From Rhodococcus sp. (in: high G+C Gram-positive bacteria) (GTDB lineage: Bacteria > Actinomycetota > Actinomycetes > Mycobacteriales > Mycobacteriaceae): DNA of 64,000 nt. The stretch is taken from positions 217,024 through 281,023 of the forward strand of contig NZ_JAHFVG010000002.1 of NCBI RefSeq assembly GCF_023264675.1, given 5' to 3'. The notes below the pieces were generated by a model. That model was not told the origin of the DNA, did no database searches, and saw nothing but the letters and a program-made list of their open reading frames with translations. Each line of letters starts with the position of its first letter. Position 1 is the stretch's first letter. Below are positions 7,999-16,240 of the stretch, piece after piece. Made by a program: the position numbers and the translations under genes.

Positions 7999-9345
7999 TT
8001 AGAGGGTGTCGCGCAGTGGTTCGTGGGCGCGGTCGGTGATGGTGCTGACGGCGATGAGTGTGCCGAGCGCGGTGATGACCGCGTAGAAGGCAGGGACGTA
8101 GATGCCGTACTGCGGGATCAGCCAGGTCATCAGCAGTGGTGCGGTTCCGCCGAACAGTGCCGAGGAAATGTTGTAGCCGAGTCCGTAGGCCGAGTATCGA
8201 ACGCGGGTGGGGAAGAGTTCGACGATCAGGATGTGGATGACTGCTGTGTGTCCGGCGAAGATGACCGCCATGATGCAGGCGCCGAGGATGGCGAGCGGCA
8301 CGTTGCCGGTGGCGATCAGCGCGTAGCAGGGAATACCGGCGACGGCCATGGCCGCGGCAGCGCCTGCAATGACCTTCTTGCGGCCGATGCGGTCCGACAG
8401 TGCACCCATGAACGGAATCGCGATACAGATCGCCACCAGGGAACATGCGGTGACCATCAGTGCAGTGCCGGTGGAGAAGCCGATGTTCTCGCCCTTGAGA
8501 AAAGTAGGCATGTAGGAGAACAGGACGTAGTAACCCGAGCCGTTCATCAGTGGGATGAACAGCGCGAGCAGCATGGCTTTGCGGTGTTCGGGGCTGGAGA
8601 ACGCTTCCTTGAGCGGGTTGCGGGACAGTCCGCCTTCGGCCTTGAGCTTCTCGAAATTCGGGGTGTCACTGATCGAACGGCGGATGTACCAGCCGATGAT
8701 GCCCATCGGAATGGCGATGAGGAACGGTACGCGCCACGCCCAGCTGGCGAGACCGCCACCGTCGATGGCGGCTTCGTTCAACCACGGGGACATGGCGAAG
8801 GCGACGAGAGTACCGGTCAGCAGTGCCAGGAACGACGCGATCTGGGCGTAGCTGGTGATCTGTCCGCGCTTGTTCGGCGGGGCGTGTTCGGCCAGGAAGG
8901 TCATCGCGCCGGCAGCTTCACCGCCGACGGAGAAGCCCTGGAGAATTCGCAGCAGGATCAACAGTGCCGGTGCGGCGATGCCGATTGCCGCGTACGTGGG
9001 CAACATGCCGATGCCTGCAGTGGCCACCGAGATGAGCATGATGACGAACACCAGCATCTTCTGCCTGCCGATGCGGTCTCCCAGGATGCCGCAGACGACG
9101 GCTCCCAGCGGCCGGATGAAGAACGAGATCGCGTAGCCGGCGAACACCAGCATCAGTGCATCGGATGACTTCGAGACATCGAAGAACACGATCGCCAGCG
9201 CGGTCGCCATGAAGGCGAAGATGCCGTTGTCGTACAGCTCGACGAAGATGCCGACGCAGCCTGCCATGACGACCTTACGAATCTTGGTCGTCTCGGGCTG
9301 AGCCGGTGCTTCGCCTGCGGTGTCCGGGGTGAGTGCGTTTGTCAT
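7999..9345 (-). CDS. MFS transporter of the metabolite:H+ symporter (MHS) type
   Basis: A 448-aa permease of the family holding ProP, KgtP and ShiA, which import osmolytes, oxoacids or shikimate with protons. The family signature GILGDRIGRQKML follows the second helix and a related GALSDRIGRKKVI follows helix 8; a VGGEAAGAMTFLAEHAP segment is diagnostic of MHS proteins. Its ATG overlaps the pxpC stop (ATGA), placing it inside the 5-oxoprolinase operon. Import of 5-oxoproline or of the substrate for the SDR/alcohol dehydrogenase pair are both reasonable inferences. Confidence 0.85.
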   Translation of the reverse strand: MTNALTPDTAGEAPAQPETTKIRKVVMAGCVGIFVELYDNGIFAFMATALAIVFFDVSKSSDALMLVFAGYAISFFIRPLGAVVCGILGDRIGRQKMLVFVIMLISVATAGIGMLPTYAAIGIAAPALLILLRILQGFSVGGEAAGAMTFLAEHAPPNKRGQITSYAQIASFLALLTGTLVAFAMSPWLNEAAIDGGGLASWAWRVPFLIAIPMGIIGWYIRRSISDTPNFEKLKAEGGLSRNPLKEAFSSPEHRKAMLLALFIPLMNGSGYYVLFSYMPTFLKGENIGFSTGTALMVTACSLVAICIAIPFMGALSDRIGRKKVIAGAAAAMAVAGIPCYALIATGNVPLAILGACIMAVIFAGHTAVIHILIVELFPTRVRYSAYGLGYNISSALFGGTAPLLMTWLIPQYGIYVPAFYAVITALGTLIAVSTITDRAHEPLRDTL

Positions 9346-10379
9346 GCTGACTCCAGTGTGAGTGCAGAGCGGGGTGTGAGTACAGAACCTGTGTGATTCG
9401 GTATGCCGAGGATGGCGAAGACTGTCGCGACTCGTGCTCGCAGTTCATCGAGGGCACGGCTGCGGGCTCGGTGGGCGTCGACGGCGCTGGCGACACTCAC
9501 CGAAGTGAATCGGACACGATCACCTGCTCGCGCCTGTCCGAGGCGGTCCAAGCCTGTCGTGGTGACGACGGCAAGTACCGGGTATCCGGCGGTGACCCCG
9601 CGTCCTCGGTGGAGGACGAGAAGTTCGTTTCCGGCGGGAATCTCGACGGCGCCGATCGGAACGCCGCGCGAGAGAACTTCCGACGTCGCCACCCGTGTGG
9701 GGAGCGCGAGACCGTCGGAGGAAGAAAGGCGGAGACCGATGTGATTGCTCGAATGTCCGACCACGAACTCCCGGTCGAACAACCTCGCTGCGGTACCACC
9801 GAAGTCCGCGAGGTCGGGACCGTCGGTGACGGGTACCAGCCAGGTATCGCCGAAAGCTGGTCGTGGAGCACCCAACCGAAAGACCGGGATGTCGAAATAG
9901 GGATGTCGGATCGGCGGGCAGTCCACGTCGACCTGAACCTCGTCGTCTCGGCCGAGGACACGGCCGAAACCGAGAACGGAATCGGGGGCGCAGCTTCCCA
10001 TCAGCGTGTCGGCTCGGATCTCACCGTGAATCGCGATGTACACCCGGAGCCCGTCCCGAATCCGGGATACCTCGATCGATGCCCCGGCAGGGACCACCAC
10101 CGGTTCCCACTGCTCGACGCGTACTCCGTCGACGGTGACATCGGCGGGCGCGCCGGTGACGGCGATCAACAGGTCGGTGCTCGGAGTCGCAGCGAAATCG
10201 AGTGCGGTGATTTCCAGTATCGGCGCATCCGGACGGCTGGCGACGAGTGCGTTCGCGGCGCGAGCACTGTATTGGTCGAGCGCGCCGGCGTACATCTGGC
10301 CCACCGCCCCTGCGCGGCTGCGTCCGAGGTCGGTGATTGCGGAGATACCGGCCCGAAGGACCGTCAGAGTCTCAGCCAT
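9342..10379 (-). CDS. pxpC: 5-oxoprolinase subunit PxpC (KipA-like carboxyltransferase-domain protein)
   Basis: A 345-aa protein of the biotin-dependent carboxyltransferase-like family that joins PxpA and PxpB to hydrolyse 5-oxo-L-proline to glutamate with ATP. Recognised by MAETLTVLRAGISAITDLGR at the N terminus, GAVDQYSxRxAN-like GALDQYSARAANALV, and the conserved VNxLxGN-type N-terminal half. The upstream-extended frame was rejected because ATG 10379 starts the family homology and overlaps the pxpB stop by 8 bases. Order pxpA-pxpB-pxpC is the standard one. Confidence 0.88.
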   Translation of the reverse strand: MAETLTVLRAGISAITDLGRSRAGAVGQMYAGALDQYSARAANALVASRPDAPILEITALDFAATPSTDLLIAVTGAPADVTVDGVRVEQWEPVVVPAGASIEVSRIRDGLRVYIAIHGEIRADTLMGSCAPDSVLGFGRVLGRDDEVQVDVDCPPIRHPYFDIPVFRLGAPRPAFGDTWLVPVTDGPDLADFGGTAARLFDREFVVGHSSNHIGLRLSSSDGLALPTRVATSEVLSRGVPIGAVEIPAGNELLVLHRGRGVTAGYPVLAVVTTTGLDRLGQARAGDRVRFTSVSVASAVDAHRARSRALDELRARVATVFAILGIPNHTGSVLTPRSALTLESA

Positions 10380-11061
10380 CGAGGCGTCCCTCGTAGCGCG
10401 TCCACTCGGACTTGTCGATGGGAAAGAACCGGAACAAGTCACCGGGGGCGAACGGGGACAACGGATGTGCAGTGATATCGACCAGATCGAGCGGGGTCCG
10501 TCCAAGTACCTGCCATCCGCCGGGCGCGGGACGAGCCGACACCACGGCCTGACGTCCCGCTACGGCGACCGCACCCGCCGTAACCCTTGGCCGCGGGCTG
10601 GTGAGTCGAGGTATGGGCCGCGAGAATGCAGGGCCGTCGAGCATCGGTGCCCCGCCGGGAGATCCGAAGCAGCGCATGGTGAGCGGTTCGGCGCCATGGA
10701 GTGCGATCACGTCGTCGACGGTGAGGTTCAGCAACGATGCGACGACACCCAGATCCGGGCCGTGGTCGCCGCCGTACACGACGGGTATGTCGAATGTACG
10801 AGGCTTCCGAGCCGCGGTGATCGTCGATCGCGTCATGTCGTCGATCAGACGACGAACTGCGTCGTGTGTGGTCATTGCACAATCGAATTCGACCAGTGCG
10901 GCGTCGTACGTGGCAATGGCGCCGTGAACCCCAGGCGAGGTGCTCGCAGCCAGAGCGACTGCGAGGTGATGAACGTCGGCCCAACGTTGTTCCTGGGTGG
11001 CGGCGCCGGACGTCACACGGAGTGCCGAATCACCGCAATCGGCGATGGTCAGGGCGTTCAT
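10372..11061 (-). CDS. pxpB: 5-oxoprolinase subunit PxpB (KipI-like)
   Basis: A 229-aa AHS1/KipI-family protein, second component of the PxpABC ATP-dependent 5-oxoprolinase. The family core is visible as IPVVYGGDHGPDL, then a MRCFGSPGGAPML loop and RLTSPRPRVTAGAVAVAGRQ, followed by PGGWQVLGRTP. Its ATG overlaps the pxpA stop (ATGA) and its own end overlaps pxpC by 8 bases. In Bacillus the homologue KipI was first described as a kinase inhibitor, but the three-gene arrangement here indicates oxoprolinase. Confidence 0.88.
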   Translation of the reverse strand: MNALTIADCGDSALRVTSGAATQEQRWADVHHLAVALAASTSPGVHGAIATYDAALVEFDCAMTTHDAVRRLIDDMTRSTITAARKPRTFDIPVVYGGDHGPDLGVVASLLNLTVDDVIALHGAEPLTMRCFGSPGGAPMLDGPAFSRPIPRLTSPRPRVTAGAVAVAGRQAVVSARPAPGGWQVLGRTPLDLVDITAHPLSPFAPGDLFRFFPIDKSEWTRYEGRLDG

Positions 11062-11843
11062 GCCGAAACCCGATCCCGAAAGGTGCTGTCCAACTTCTCG
11101 ATCCGAACACCGGCGTCGAGCAGCGCAGCACGGATCGCTCGGGCCGTCCGAACCGCCCCCGGATTGTCACCGTGCAGTAGAACCGTGTCCGCGGCGATAT
11201 GGATCTCGGTGCCGTCGACTGCGTGGAGTACACCCTCGAGAACCATGCGCACGGTGCGTGGCACCAGTTCGTCGAGGTCGTCGATGACCGCTCCTGGTTC
11301 GCTGCGAGGAACGAGGGTGCCGTCAGGTCGGTAGGCGCGGTCGGCGATTCCGACGATTCCCACCGCGATGCCGCGGCCGCGGGCCTCGGTCGCCAGCATG
11401 CCGTCCTGTGCCATCACGATCATGGAGGGATCGAGCGCGCTGACGGCGTCGACAACAGCGGCCGCGTAATCGGCGCGGGTGGCGACGAGGTTGCCGAGTC
11501 GTCCGTGGGGTGCGACGTGTGTGACGGACGTGCCGTGCGCGGTTGCGAAAGCCTGCAGCGCGCCGATTTGGTACAGCATGTCGGTGCGGACCTCATCGGC
11601 CGTCAGATCCATTGCCCGACGGCCGAACCCGGCCAGGTCGGGAAAGCTGGGATGGGCACCGACGCCGATGCCGCGCTCGGCGCAGCGCCTGACGGTCGCG
11701 TCCATGGTGCGCGGATCGCCTGCATGGAATCCGCACGCGATGTTGGCCGAGCTCAGCAGATCGAGCAAGGACTCGTCGTCGCCCATGGTCCAGGCTCCGA
11801 AGCTCTCTCCCAGGTCTGCGACGAGGTCTATGGTGGCGACCAT
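11058..11843 (-). CDS. pxpA: 5-oxoprolinase subunit PxpA (LamB/YcsF family)
   Basis: A 261-aa LamB/YcsF-family protein, the subunit of 5-oxoprolinase with a deacetylase-like barrel. Clear family blocks: DLVADLGESFGAW at the start, SANIACGFHAGDP, and GVGAHPSFPDLAGFGRR. The start is set at ATG 11843, preceded by AGGAAAA at good spacing; an 18-codon longer frame lacks such a site. First gene of the operon, facing the LysR gene across a 266-bp region with an ATA-N9-TAT site. 5-Oxoproline arises from glutamine and glutathione turnover, so the operon supplies glutamate and nitrogen. Confidence 0.9.
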   Translation of the reverse strand: MVATIDLVADLGESFGAWTMGDDESLLDLLSSANIACGFHAGDPRTMDATVRRCAERGIGVGAHPSFPDLAGFGRRAMDLTADEVRTDMLYQIGALQAFATAHGTSVTHVAPHGRLGNLVATRADYAAAVVDAVSALDPSMIVMAQDGMLATEARGRGIAVGIVGIADRAYRPDGTLVPRSEPGAVIDDLDELVPRTVRMVLEGVLHAVDGTEIHIAADTVLLHGDNPGAVRTARAIRAALLDAGVRIEKLDSTFRDRVSA

Positions 11844-11973
11844 TTGCTTTTCCTGCCTTTCGCGTCGGAGAACGTCGGGTGTATTCGGGCTGTACACCCG
11901 GTGTTCGATCTCGTGTAAACGGACGGTACGCAGGATCTGCGAGGCAGCGTTAATACCCGTTTGCGGTGATGTA

Positions 11974-11988
11974 ATAGCAAAGTCCTAT
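11974..11988. promoter_or_regulatory. Nac-like LysR binding site (ATA-N9-TAT)
   Basis: ATAGCAAAGTCCTAT at 11974-11988 fits both the general LysR T-N11-A box and the ATA-N9-TAT form reported for enterobacterial Nac. It lies between the divergent pxpA and lysR genes, 121 bp from the lysR start and 130 bp from the pxpA start. Use by the adjacent LysR protein is inferred from its resemblance to Nac and from position. Confidence 0.5.
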
Positions 11989-12109
11989 GCTGGTTCACCT
12001 GCGGTTTCTCGGGTCGTTCGGCCGAGAGATTCGCAATTGGGTACAGCGATGTTGCTCATCTGAAATGGTGGGGAAACATCGACGTGAGAGAGCAAGAAAA
12101 GGAATCGGC

Positions 12110-13033
12110 ATGGACACCAGACGGTTGTTCTCGTTCGTTCGGATCGTCGATGCCGGAAGTATCACGCGGGCCGCCGACATACTGCATATCGCCCAACCTG
12201 CTCTCAGCCAGCAGATGACTGCCCTCGAATCGCACTTCGGTCAGCAGTTGCTGGTTCGCAGCAAGCAGGGAGTGGAACCGACCGACGCCGGCCGGGCGCT
12301 GTACCGGCACGCGCAGGTGATCCTGCGCCAAGTGGAGAGCGCCCAGGCCGAAGTGAGTGTCGTGGGAAGGGAATTGGCCGGGGGAGTGTCGGTAGGCCTC
12401 GCGCCGTACAGCACAGTGACCTCGATGGCGCTGCCGTTGCTCACCGCCGTACGCGCGCGCTACCCCTCGATCCTGTTGCATATCAACGAGAACTTCGGCG
12501 GCGTACTCAGTGAGGCCATGATGACCGGCAGAATGGACATGGCGTTGCTCTACGACGCAGGTCCGATCAAGGGTGTGACATTCGAGAGGTTGCTGACCGA
12601 GGAACTGATGGTCGTTGCGCCGACGGGAACGGGTCTTCCCGGTGAAACCGGAAGTGCGGTTTCTCTTCTGGACATGATCGAGGTTCCGTTGTTGCTTCCG
12701 GGGCCGATGCACACCATCAGAAAGGTCGTCGAGTCGGCATTCGAGACAGCGCTCGCGCAACCCAAAATCGTGGCCGAGGTCGAATCGGTGACCTTGATGG
12801 CCCAAGCCGTGCGCAGTGGACTCGGCGCGACGGTACTTCCGTTGTCCGTGGCCCGCAGGATGATGAACGTCCAAGGCCTCGAACTGCGCCGAATCGAACC
12901 GACGATCGAGGTACAGGTCTCGCTCGGGACGCCTGCGCATCAGCCACTGTCGAGGCCGGCCGAAGCTGTACGCGAAGTACTGCGGACGGTGCTGGCGGAT
13001 TACGTCACGCCAGGCACCCGTCCGGCTGTCTGA
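12110..13033 (+). CDS. LysR-family regulator, Nac-like
   Basis: A 307-aa LysR transcription factor. The N-terminal winged helix (RRLFSFVRIVDAGSITRAADILHIAQPALSQQM) closely follows the pattern of nitrogen-assimilation-control (Nac) and related regulators, with a type-2 periplasmic-binding-like effector domain behind it. The start at ATG 12110 has AAGGAATCGGC before it; the longer upstream frame overlaps the operator region and was rejected. It is divergent from the pxpABC-MFS operon, which it most likely controls, with 5-oxoproline or a nitrogen signal as possible effector (inference). Confidence 0.85.
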   Translation: MDTRRLFSFVRIVDAGSITRAADILHIAQPALSQQMTALESHFGQQLLVRSKQGVEPTDAGRALYRHAQVILRQVESAQAEVSVVGRELAGGVSVGLAPYSTVTSMALPLLTAVRARYPSILLHINENFGGVLSEAMMTGRMDMALLYDAGPIKGVTFERLLTEELMVVAPTGTGLPGETGSAVSLLDMIEVPLLLPGPMHTIRKVVESAFETALAQPKIVAEVESVTLMAQAVRSGLGATVLPLSVARRMMNVQGLELRRIEPTIEVQVSLGTPAHQPLSRPAEAVREVLRTVLADYVTPGTRPAV

Positions 13034-13036
13034 TCG

Positions 13037-13954
13037 TCAGTAACCGCGGTCCACGTCGATCACTGCATCGAGTGGTGTTCCAGCGGCGAACTTCTCGATA
13101 TTTCGCGCAACGTGTGCGTTCAGTGCACTCGCCAGTCCCGACGCCGGGTTGGCCACGTGCGGAGTGATGATCGCGTTCGGCAATGTCCACAGCGGGTGAG
13201 AATCGGGAAGTGGCTCGGGATCGGTCACGTCCAATGCCAGACCACCGATCACCCCGTCGCGCGCAGCATCGACTGCCGCATCGGTGTCGATCAGCGAGCC
13301 ACGCGCGACGTTGACGATCCACGTGGTGTGATGCATCTGGTTCAGTGCCGATGTGTCCACCAGATGTGCCGTGGCGCTCGTCGCCGGAGCAGCGATGACG
13401 AAATGGTCTGCCCGTGACCAGACCTCGTCGACACGATCTGCCGTCGTCGTTTCGGCAGCACCGTCGACCGGAACACCGGATCGCGTGACCGCAAGAACGC
13501 GTGCACCTGCCGCATGCAGGAACGGAATCAGTGCCCGTCCGATGCCACCGCACCCGACGATCGCCACCGTCGAGCCGTCGAGTGTGCCTACTCGCGGATC
13601 GAATTCGTCCTTGCGCCAGCTGACAGCGTCGAGTTGTTCGGGAAGGTGGCGCACTCCGGCAAGCAACAGCATGATTGCGTGTTGAGCAACGGTGCGTGAG
13701 TAGGCCCCCGCCGCCGAGGTCCAGGTGCGGCGGGTGTCCACGATGCCCGCCTGCAACCAGGATTCGACGCCCGCCGACGACAGCTGAACCCAACGAACGT
13801 TGTCGGGGAGCTCGGTGGGGAAAGAGTCGGGGCCCGCCGTCCACACCAGAGCATCAGCCTCGTTCAGTGACGAGACGATCCCTCCGGCGCGGGTGACGGC
13901 GTCGGCCAGCGCGCTGTTTTCGTTTGGACCCACATGGATACGCGGTGTTGTCAC
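13037..13954 (-). CDS. D-isomer-specific 2-hydroxyacid dehydrogenase
   Basis: A 305-aa NAD-dependent dehydrogenase that reduces a 2-oxoacid to a D-2-hydroxyacid or the reverse. The nucleotide-binding motif is VGCGGIGRALIPFL; the catalytic triad is seen as Arg in NVARGSLID, Glu in DPEPLPDSHPLW and His in TPHVAN. Its stop is 3 bases from the stop of the convergent lysR gene. The next gene upstream on its strand is an SDR 25 bases away, so the two are probably cotranscribed. Glyoxylate/hydroxypyruvate or sugar-acid metabolism is plausible; the substrate is not determined. Confidence 0.8.
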   Translation of the reverse strand: MTTPRIHVGPNENSALADAVTRAGGIVSSLNEADALVWTAGPDSFPTELPDNVRWVQLSSAGVESWLQAGIVDTRRTWTSAAGAYSRTVAQHAIMLLLAGVRHLPEQLDAVSWRKDEFDPRVGTLDGSTVAIVGCGGIGRALIPFLHAAGARVLAVTRSGVPVDGAAETTTADRVDEVWSRADHFVIAAPATSATAHLVDTSALNQMHHTTWIVNVARGSLIDTDAAVDAARDGVIGGLALDVTDPEPLPDSHPLWTLPNAIITPHVANPASGLASALNAHVARNIEKFAAGTPLDAVIDVDRGY

Positions 13955-13979
13955 GGTGTTCGTTGCTCGTTTCTTCGGT

Positions 13980-14753
13980 TCACACGACGGCGGTCATGCC
14001 GCCGTCGACGTACAGGATCTGGCCGTTGACGAAATCGGATGCAGCAGAGGCAAGAAAGAGCAGCGCTCCCACGAGTTCCTCGGTGCGGCCCCAGCGCCCG
14101 GCAGGGGTGCGGGCGGCGAGCCACGAGGTGAACTCTTCGTTCTCCACGAGTGCTCGAGTCAGCTCGGTGTCGAAGTATCCGGGTGCGAGAGCATTCACCT
14201 GGATCCCGCTCGGCGCGAGGTCGGCACACATCCCGCGAGTCAGCATTTTCAATCCGCCCTTCGACGCGGCATAGGGGGCGATGCCCGCACGGCCGAGTTC
14301 GCTCTGGACCGAGCAGATGTTGACGATTTTGCCGTGCCCCCGCACTGCCATCGCGCGGGCGAACTCGCGGCCGACATAGAAGGCGCTGGTCAGATTCGTA
14401 TCGATGACGCGGCGGAAGTCGTCGTCGCCGAATTCCAGGAGGGGTGCCCGGTGTTGAACTCCTGTGTTGTTCACGACGATGTCGACCGCGCCGACCTCGT
14501 GCTCGATGCGCGTGGCAGCAGCGGCGACGGCAGCGGAATCGGTGACGTCGAAGGCGTACGCGCGGATGTCCGCGCCCGTGGAATCCGCGAGCTCGGAACT
14601 GGTCCGTAAGAGCTGATCTTCATCGCGGCCGTTGAGGACCACCACGGCTCCCGCTTGTGCAAGTCCGGTCGACAGGGCAAGGCCGATTCCCCGACTGGAG
14701 CCGGTGACCAGGGCAACTTTGCCGTGGAGATCGAAAATGTCGTGGCCGTTCAC
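13980..14753 (-). CDS. short-chain dehydrogenase, gluconate 5-dehydrogenase-like
   Basis: A 257-aa SDR. FDLHGKVALVTGSSRGIGLALSTGLAQAGA is characteristic of gluconate 5-dehydrogenase (Gno/IdnO) and related sugar-acid SDRs; NNTGVQHR, an active-site Ser in ICSVQS and YAASKGG follow, then PGYFDTELT and DGGMTAVV at the end. The gene lies 25 bases upstream of a 2-hydroxyacid dehydrogenase and faces the iron alcohol dehydrogenase gene. Together with the idonate-type dehydrogenase at 6205 this hints at sugar-acid use, but they are in different transcription units. Confidence 0.75.
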   Translation of the reverse strand: MNGHDIFDLHGKVALVTGSSRGIGLALSTGLAQAGAVVVLNGRDEDQLLRTSSELADSTGADIRAYAFDVTDSAAVAAAATRIEHEVGAVDIVVNNTGVQHRAPLLEFGDDDFRRVIDTNLTSAFYVGREFARAMAVRGHGKIVNICSVQSELGRAGIAPYAASKGGLKMLTRGMCADLAPSGIQVNALAPGYFDTELTRALVENEEFTSWLAARTPAGRWGRTEELVGALLFLASAASDFVNGQILYVDGGMTAVV

Positions 14754-14873
14754 GTGTGAGGCCTCTCGGTAGACATGCGTATGGGCTCGGAAACGAATCT
14801 TCCCGACCGGGACCGGCTTGGCAACGTGTCAGGGATACGGATTCGTTCTGACGTCATACGAGTCGCCCGAAGA

Positions 14874-14897
14874 TCACCTACCCGATCGGGTAGGTGA
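14874..14897. promoter_or_regulatory. 24-bp perfect palindrome between SDR and ercA-like genes
   Basis: The sequence from 14874 to 14897 is identical to its own reverse complement; its centre is CCCGATCGGG and its flanks read CACCTA/TAGGTG. A further degenerate half-site (ACCTGCCCGAC, compare ACCTACCCGAT) follows directly at 14901-14911. It is 120 bp from the divergent SDR start and 125 bp from the ercA-like start in a 269-bp gene-free gap, so it is a strong operator candidate for one or both genes. The cognate regulator is unknown; the NarL-type response regulator encoded downstream is one candidate. Confidence 0.65.
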
Positions 14898-15022
14898 CTT
14901 ACCTGCCCGACGGCTGGTGGGTCATCCGAACGATCGCGACTAGGGTTGTAACGTGGATCACAGCACCGTGCTCCGCGCTGCCGTGAGCAGCGGTGAAATT
15001 TCGACGGCAGAAGTGAGAACTG

Positions 15023-16240
15023 ATGATCGAATCGGCAGCGACAGGACAGGCCTTGCGCGACCTGCACTCGCACCGCACTTCGATCGAGACGCCGCGAGTG
15101 CTGAAGTTCCACGCGCCCGAGATCGTCTTCGGACAGGACTCGCTCGGTGAGGTCGCACATGCGGCGATGCGTCTGGGCGCGAGGCGGCCCATGGTTGTCT
15201 CGGATGCGGGTCTCATCGAGACGGGGTGGGTGTCGAAGCTGACGGCGTTGCTCGAGGAGCAGGACCTCGTCCCGACGCTGTGGAGCGGCCTCACTCCCAA
15301 TCCCAAGGACGTCGAGATCGAAGCGGGCCACGAGATCTACCAGGAATCCGGCTGCGATGTGCTCGTCGCCATCGGCGGCGGGTCCGTCATGGACGCAGCC
15401 AAGGGGATCGCGGTTCTCGCGGGCAACGGCGGTTCGATCCTCGACTACGAGGGCGTCGACCGAGCGACACGTCCCATCCCGCCTCTGGTGATGGTGCCGA
15501 CGACGTCGGGAACCGGCGCCGACGTGTCGCAGTTCTGCATCGTCACCGATACCGCTCGCTCGACGAAGATCACCATCCTCGGGCGTGCTCTGGTTCCGGA
15601 CATCACCGTGATCGATCCACGGCTGCTGACCACCATGCCCGAATGGCTCAACGCTGCAACAGGTCTCGATGCGCTCACGCACGGTATCGAGGCATTCGTC
15701 TCGCTCGGCCACAACCAGCTCACCGACCATCACGCGCTGCGCGCGGTCACCATGGTGACCTCTCACCTCGCTCGCACCATGGACGTTCCCGAAGACATGC
15801 TCGCGCGTACATCGATGGCGCAGGCATCGCTGGAAGCCGGACTGGCCTTCACCAATGCCATCCTCGGCGCGACACATGCGATGAGCCACCAGGTGGGGGG
15901 TCTGCTCGATCTTCCGCACGGCGTCATCAACGGGGTGCTCCTACCTCATGTCATCAGGTTCAACGCCGCCGCCGATCCGCTGCCCTACGTGGCTGTTGCA
16001 ACGAGTCTCGGGCTCGACGAGGGGCGTGCCTCGGCAGAGGAAGCGTCGATGGCGGTCGCCGAGTGCGTCGAGCAGTTGGCTCGACGGGTGGGTGTACCCC
16101 GGGGACTTCGCGAGATCGGCGTGAGCGATGCCGATATCGACGTCCTCGCTACCAATGCCCTCCGCGATGCGTGTATGTCGACCAATCCTCGTCAGGCCAC
16201 CCACGCCGAGATGGCAGCGCTCTTTCGGACTGCGATGTGA
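15023..16240 (+). CDS. iron-containing (group III) alcohol dehydrogenase, ErcA-like
   Basis: A 405-aa Fe-dependent alcohol dehydrogenase. NAD-binding GGGSVMDAAKG, VPTTSGTGADVS, and the metal-ligand region with Asp/His in TGLDALTHGIEAF and the histidines of GATHAMSHQVGGLLDLPHG are present. The DVSQFCIV and LDLPHG segments recall ErcA, an Fe-ADH implicated in alcohol-sensing circuits of pseudomonads, rather than the NDMA-dependent methanol oxidoreductases tied to mycofactocin. The gene overlaps the following sensor kinase start by 4 bases (GTGA), so enzyme and sensor are probably one regulatory unit. A signalling or alcohol-oxidising role is inferred. Confidence 0.78.
   Translation: MIESAATGQALRDLHSHRTSIETPRVLKFHAPEIVFGQDSLGEVAHAAMRLGARRPMVVSDAGLIETGWVSKLTALLEEQDLVPTLWSGLTPNPKDVEIEAGHEIYQESGCDVLVAIGGGSVMDAAKGIAVLAGNGGSILDYEGVDRATRPIPPLVMVPTTSGTGADVSQFCIVTDTARSTKITILGRALVPDITVIDPRLLTTMPEWLNAATGLDALTHGIEAFVSLGHNQLTDHHALRAVTMVTSHLARTMDVPEDMLARTSMAQASLEAGLAFTNAILGATHAMSHQVGGLLDLPHGVINGVLLPHVIRFNAAADPLPYVAVATSLGLDEGRASAEEASMAVAECVEQLARRVGVPRGLREIGVSDADIDVLATNALRDACMSTNPRQATHAEMAALFRTAM

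Noticed and set aside
13980..14753. Calling the SDR a mycofactocin-dependent SDR
   Set aside because: It has an ordinary classical SDR pattern without the insertion typical of mycofactocin-associated SDRs.
15023..16240. Calling the iron alcohol dehydrogenase the mycofactocin-dependent methanol/ethanol oxidoreductase (Mno/MDO)
   Set aside because: Length and motifs fit the ErcA-like branch; the sequence lacks the blocks I recall for NDMA-dependent enzymes.
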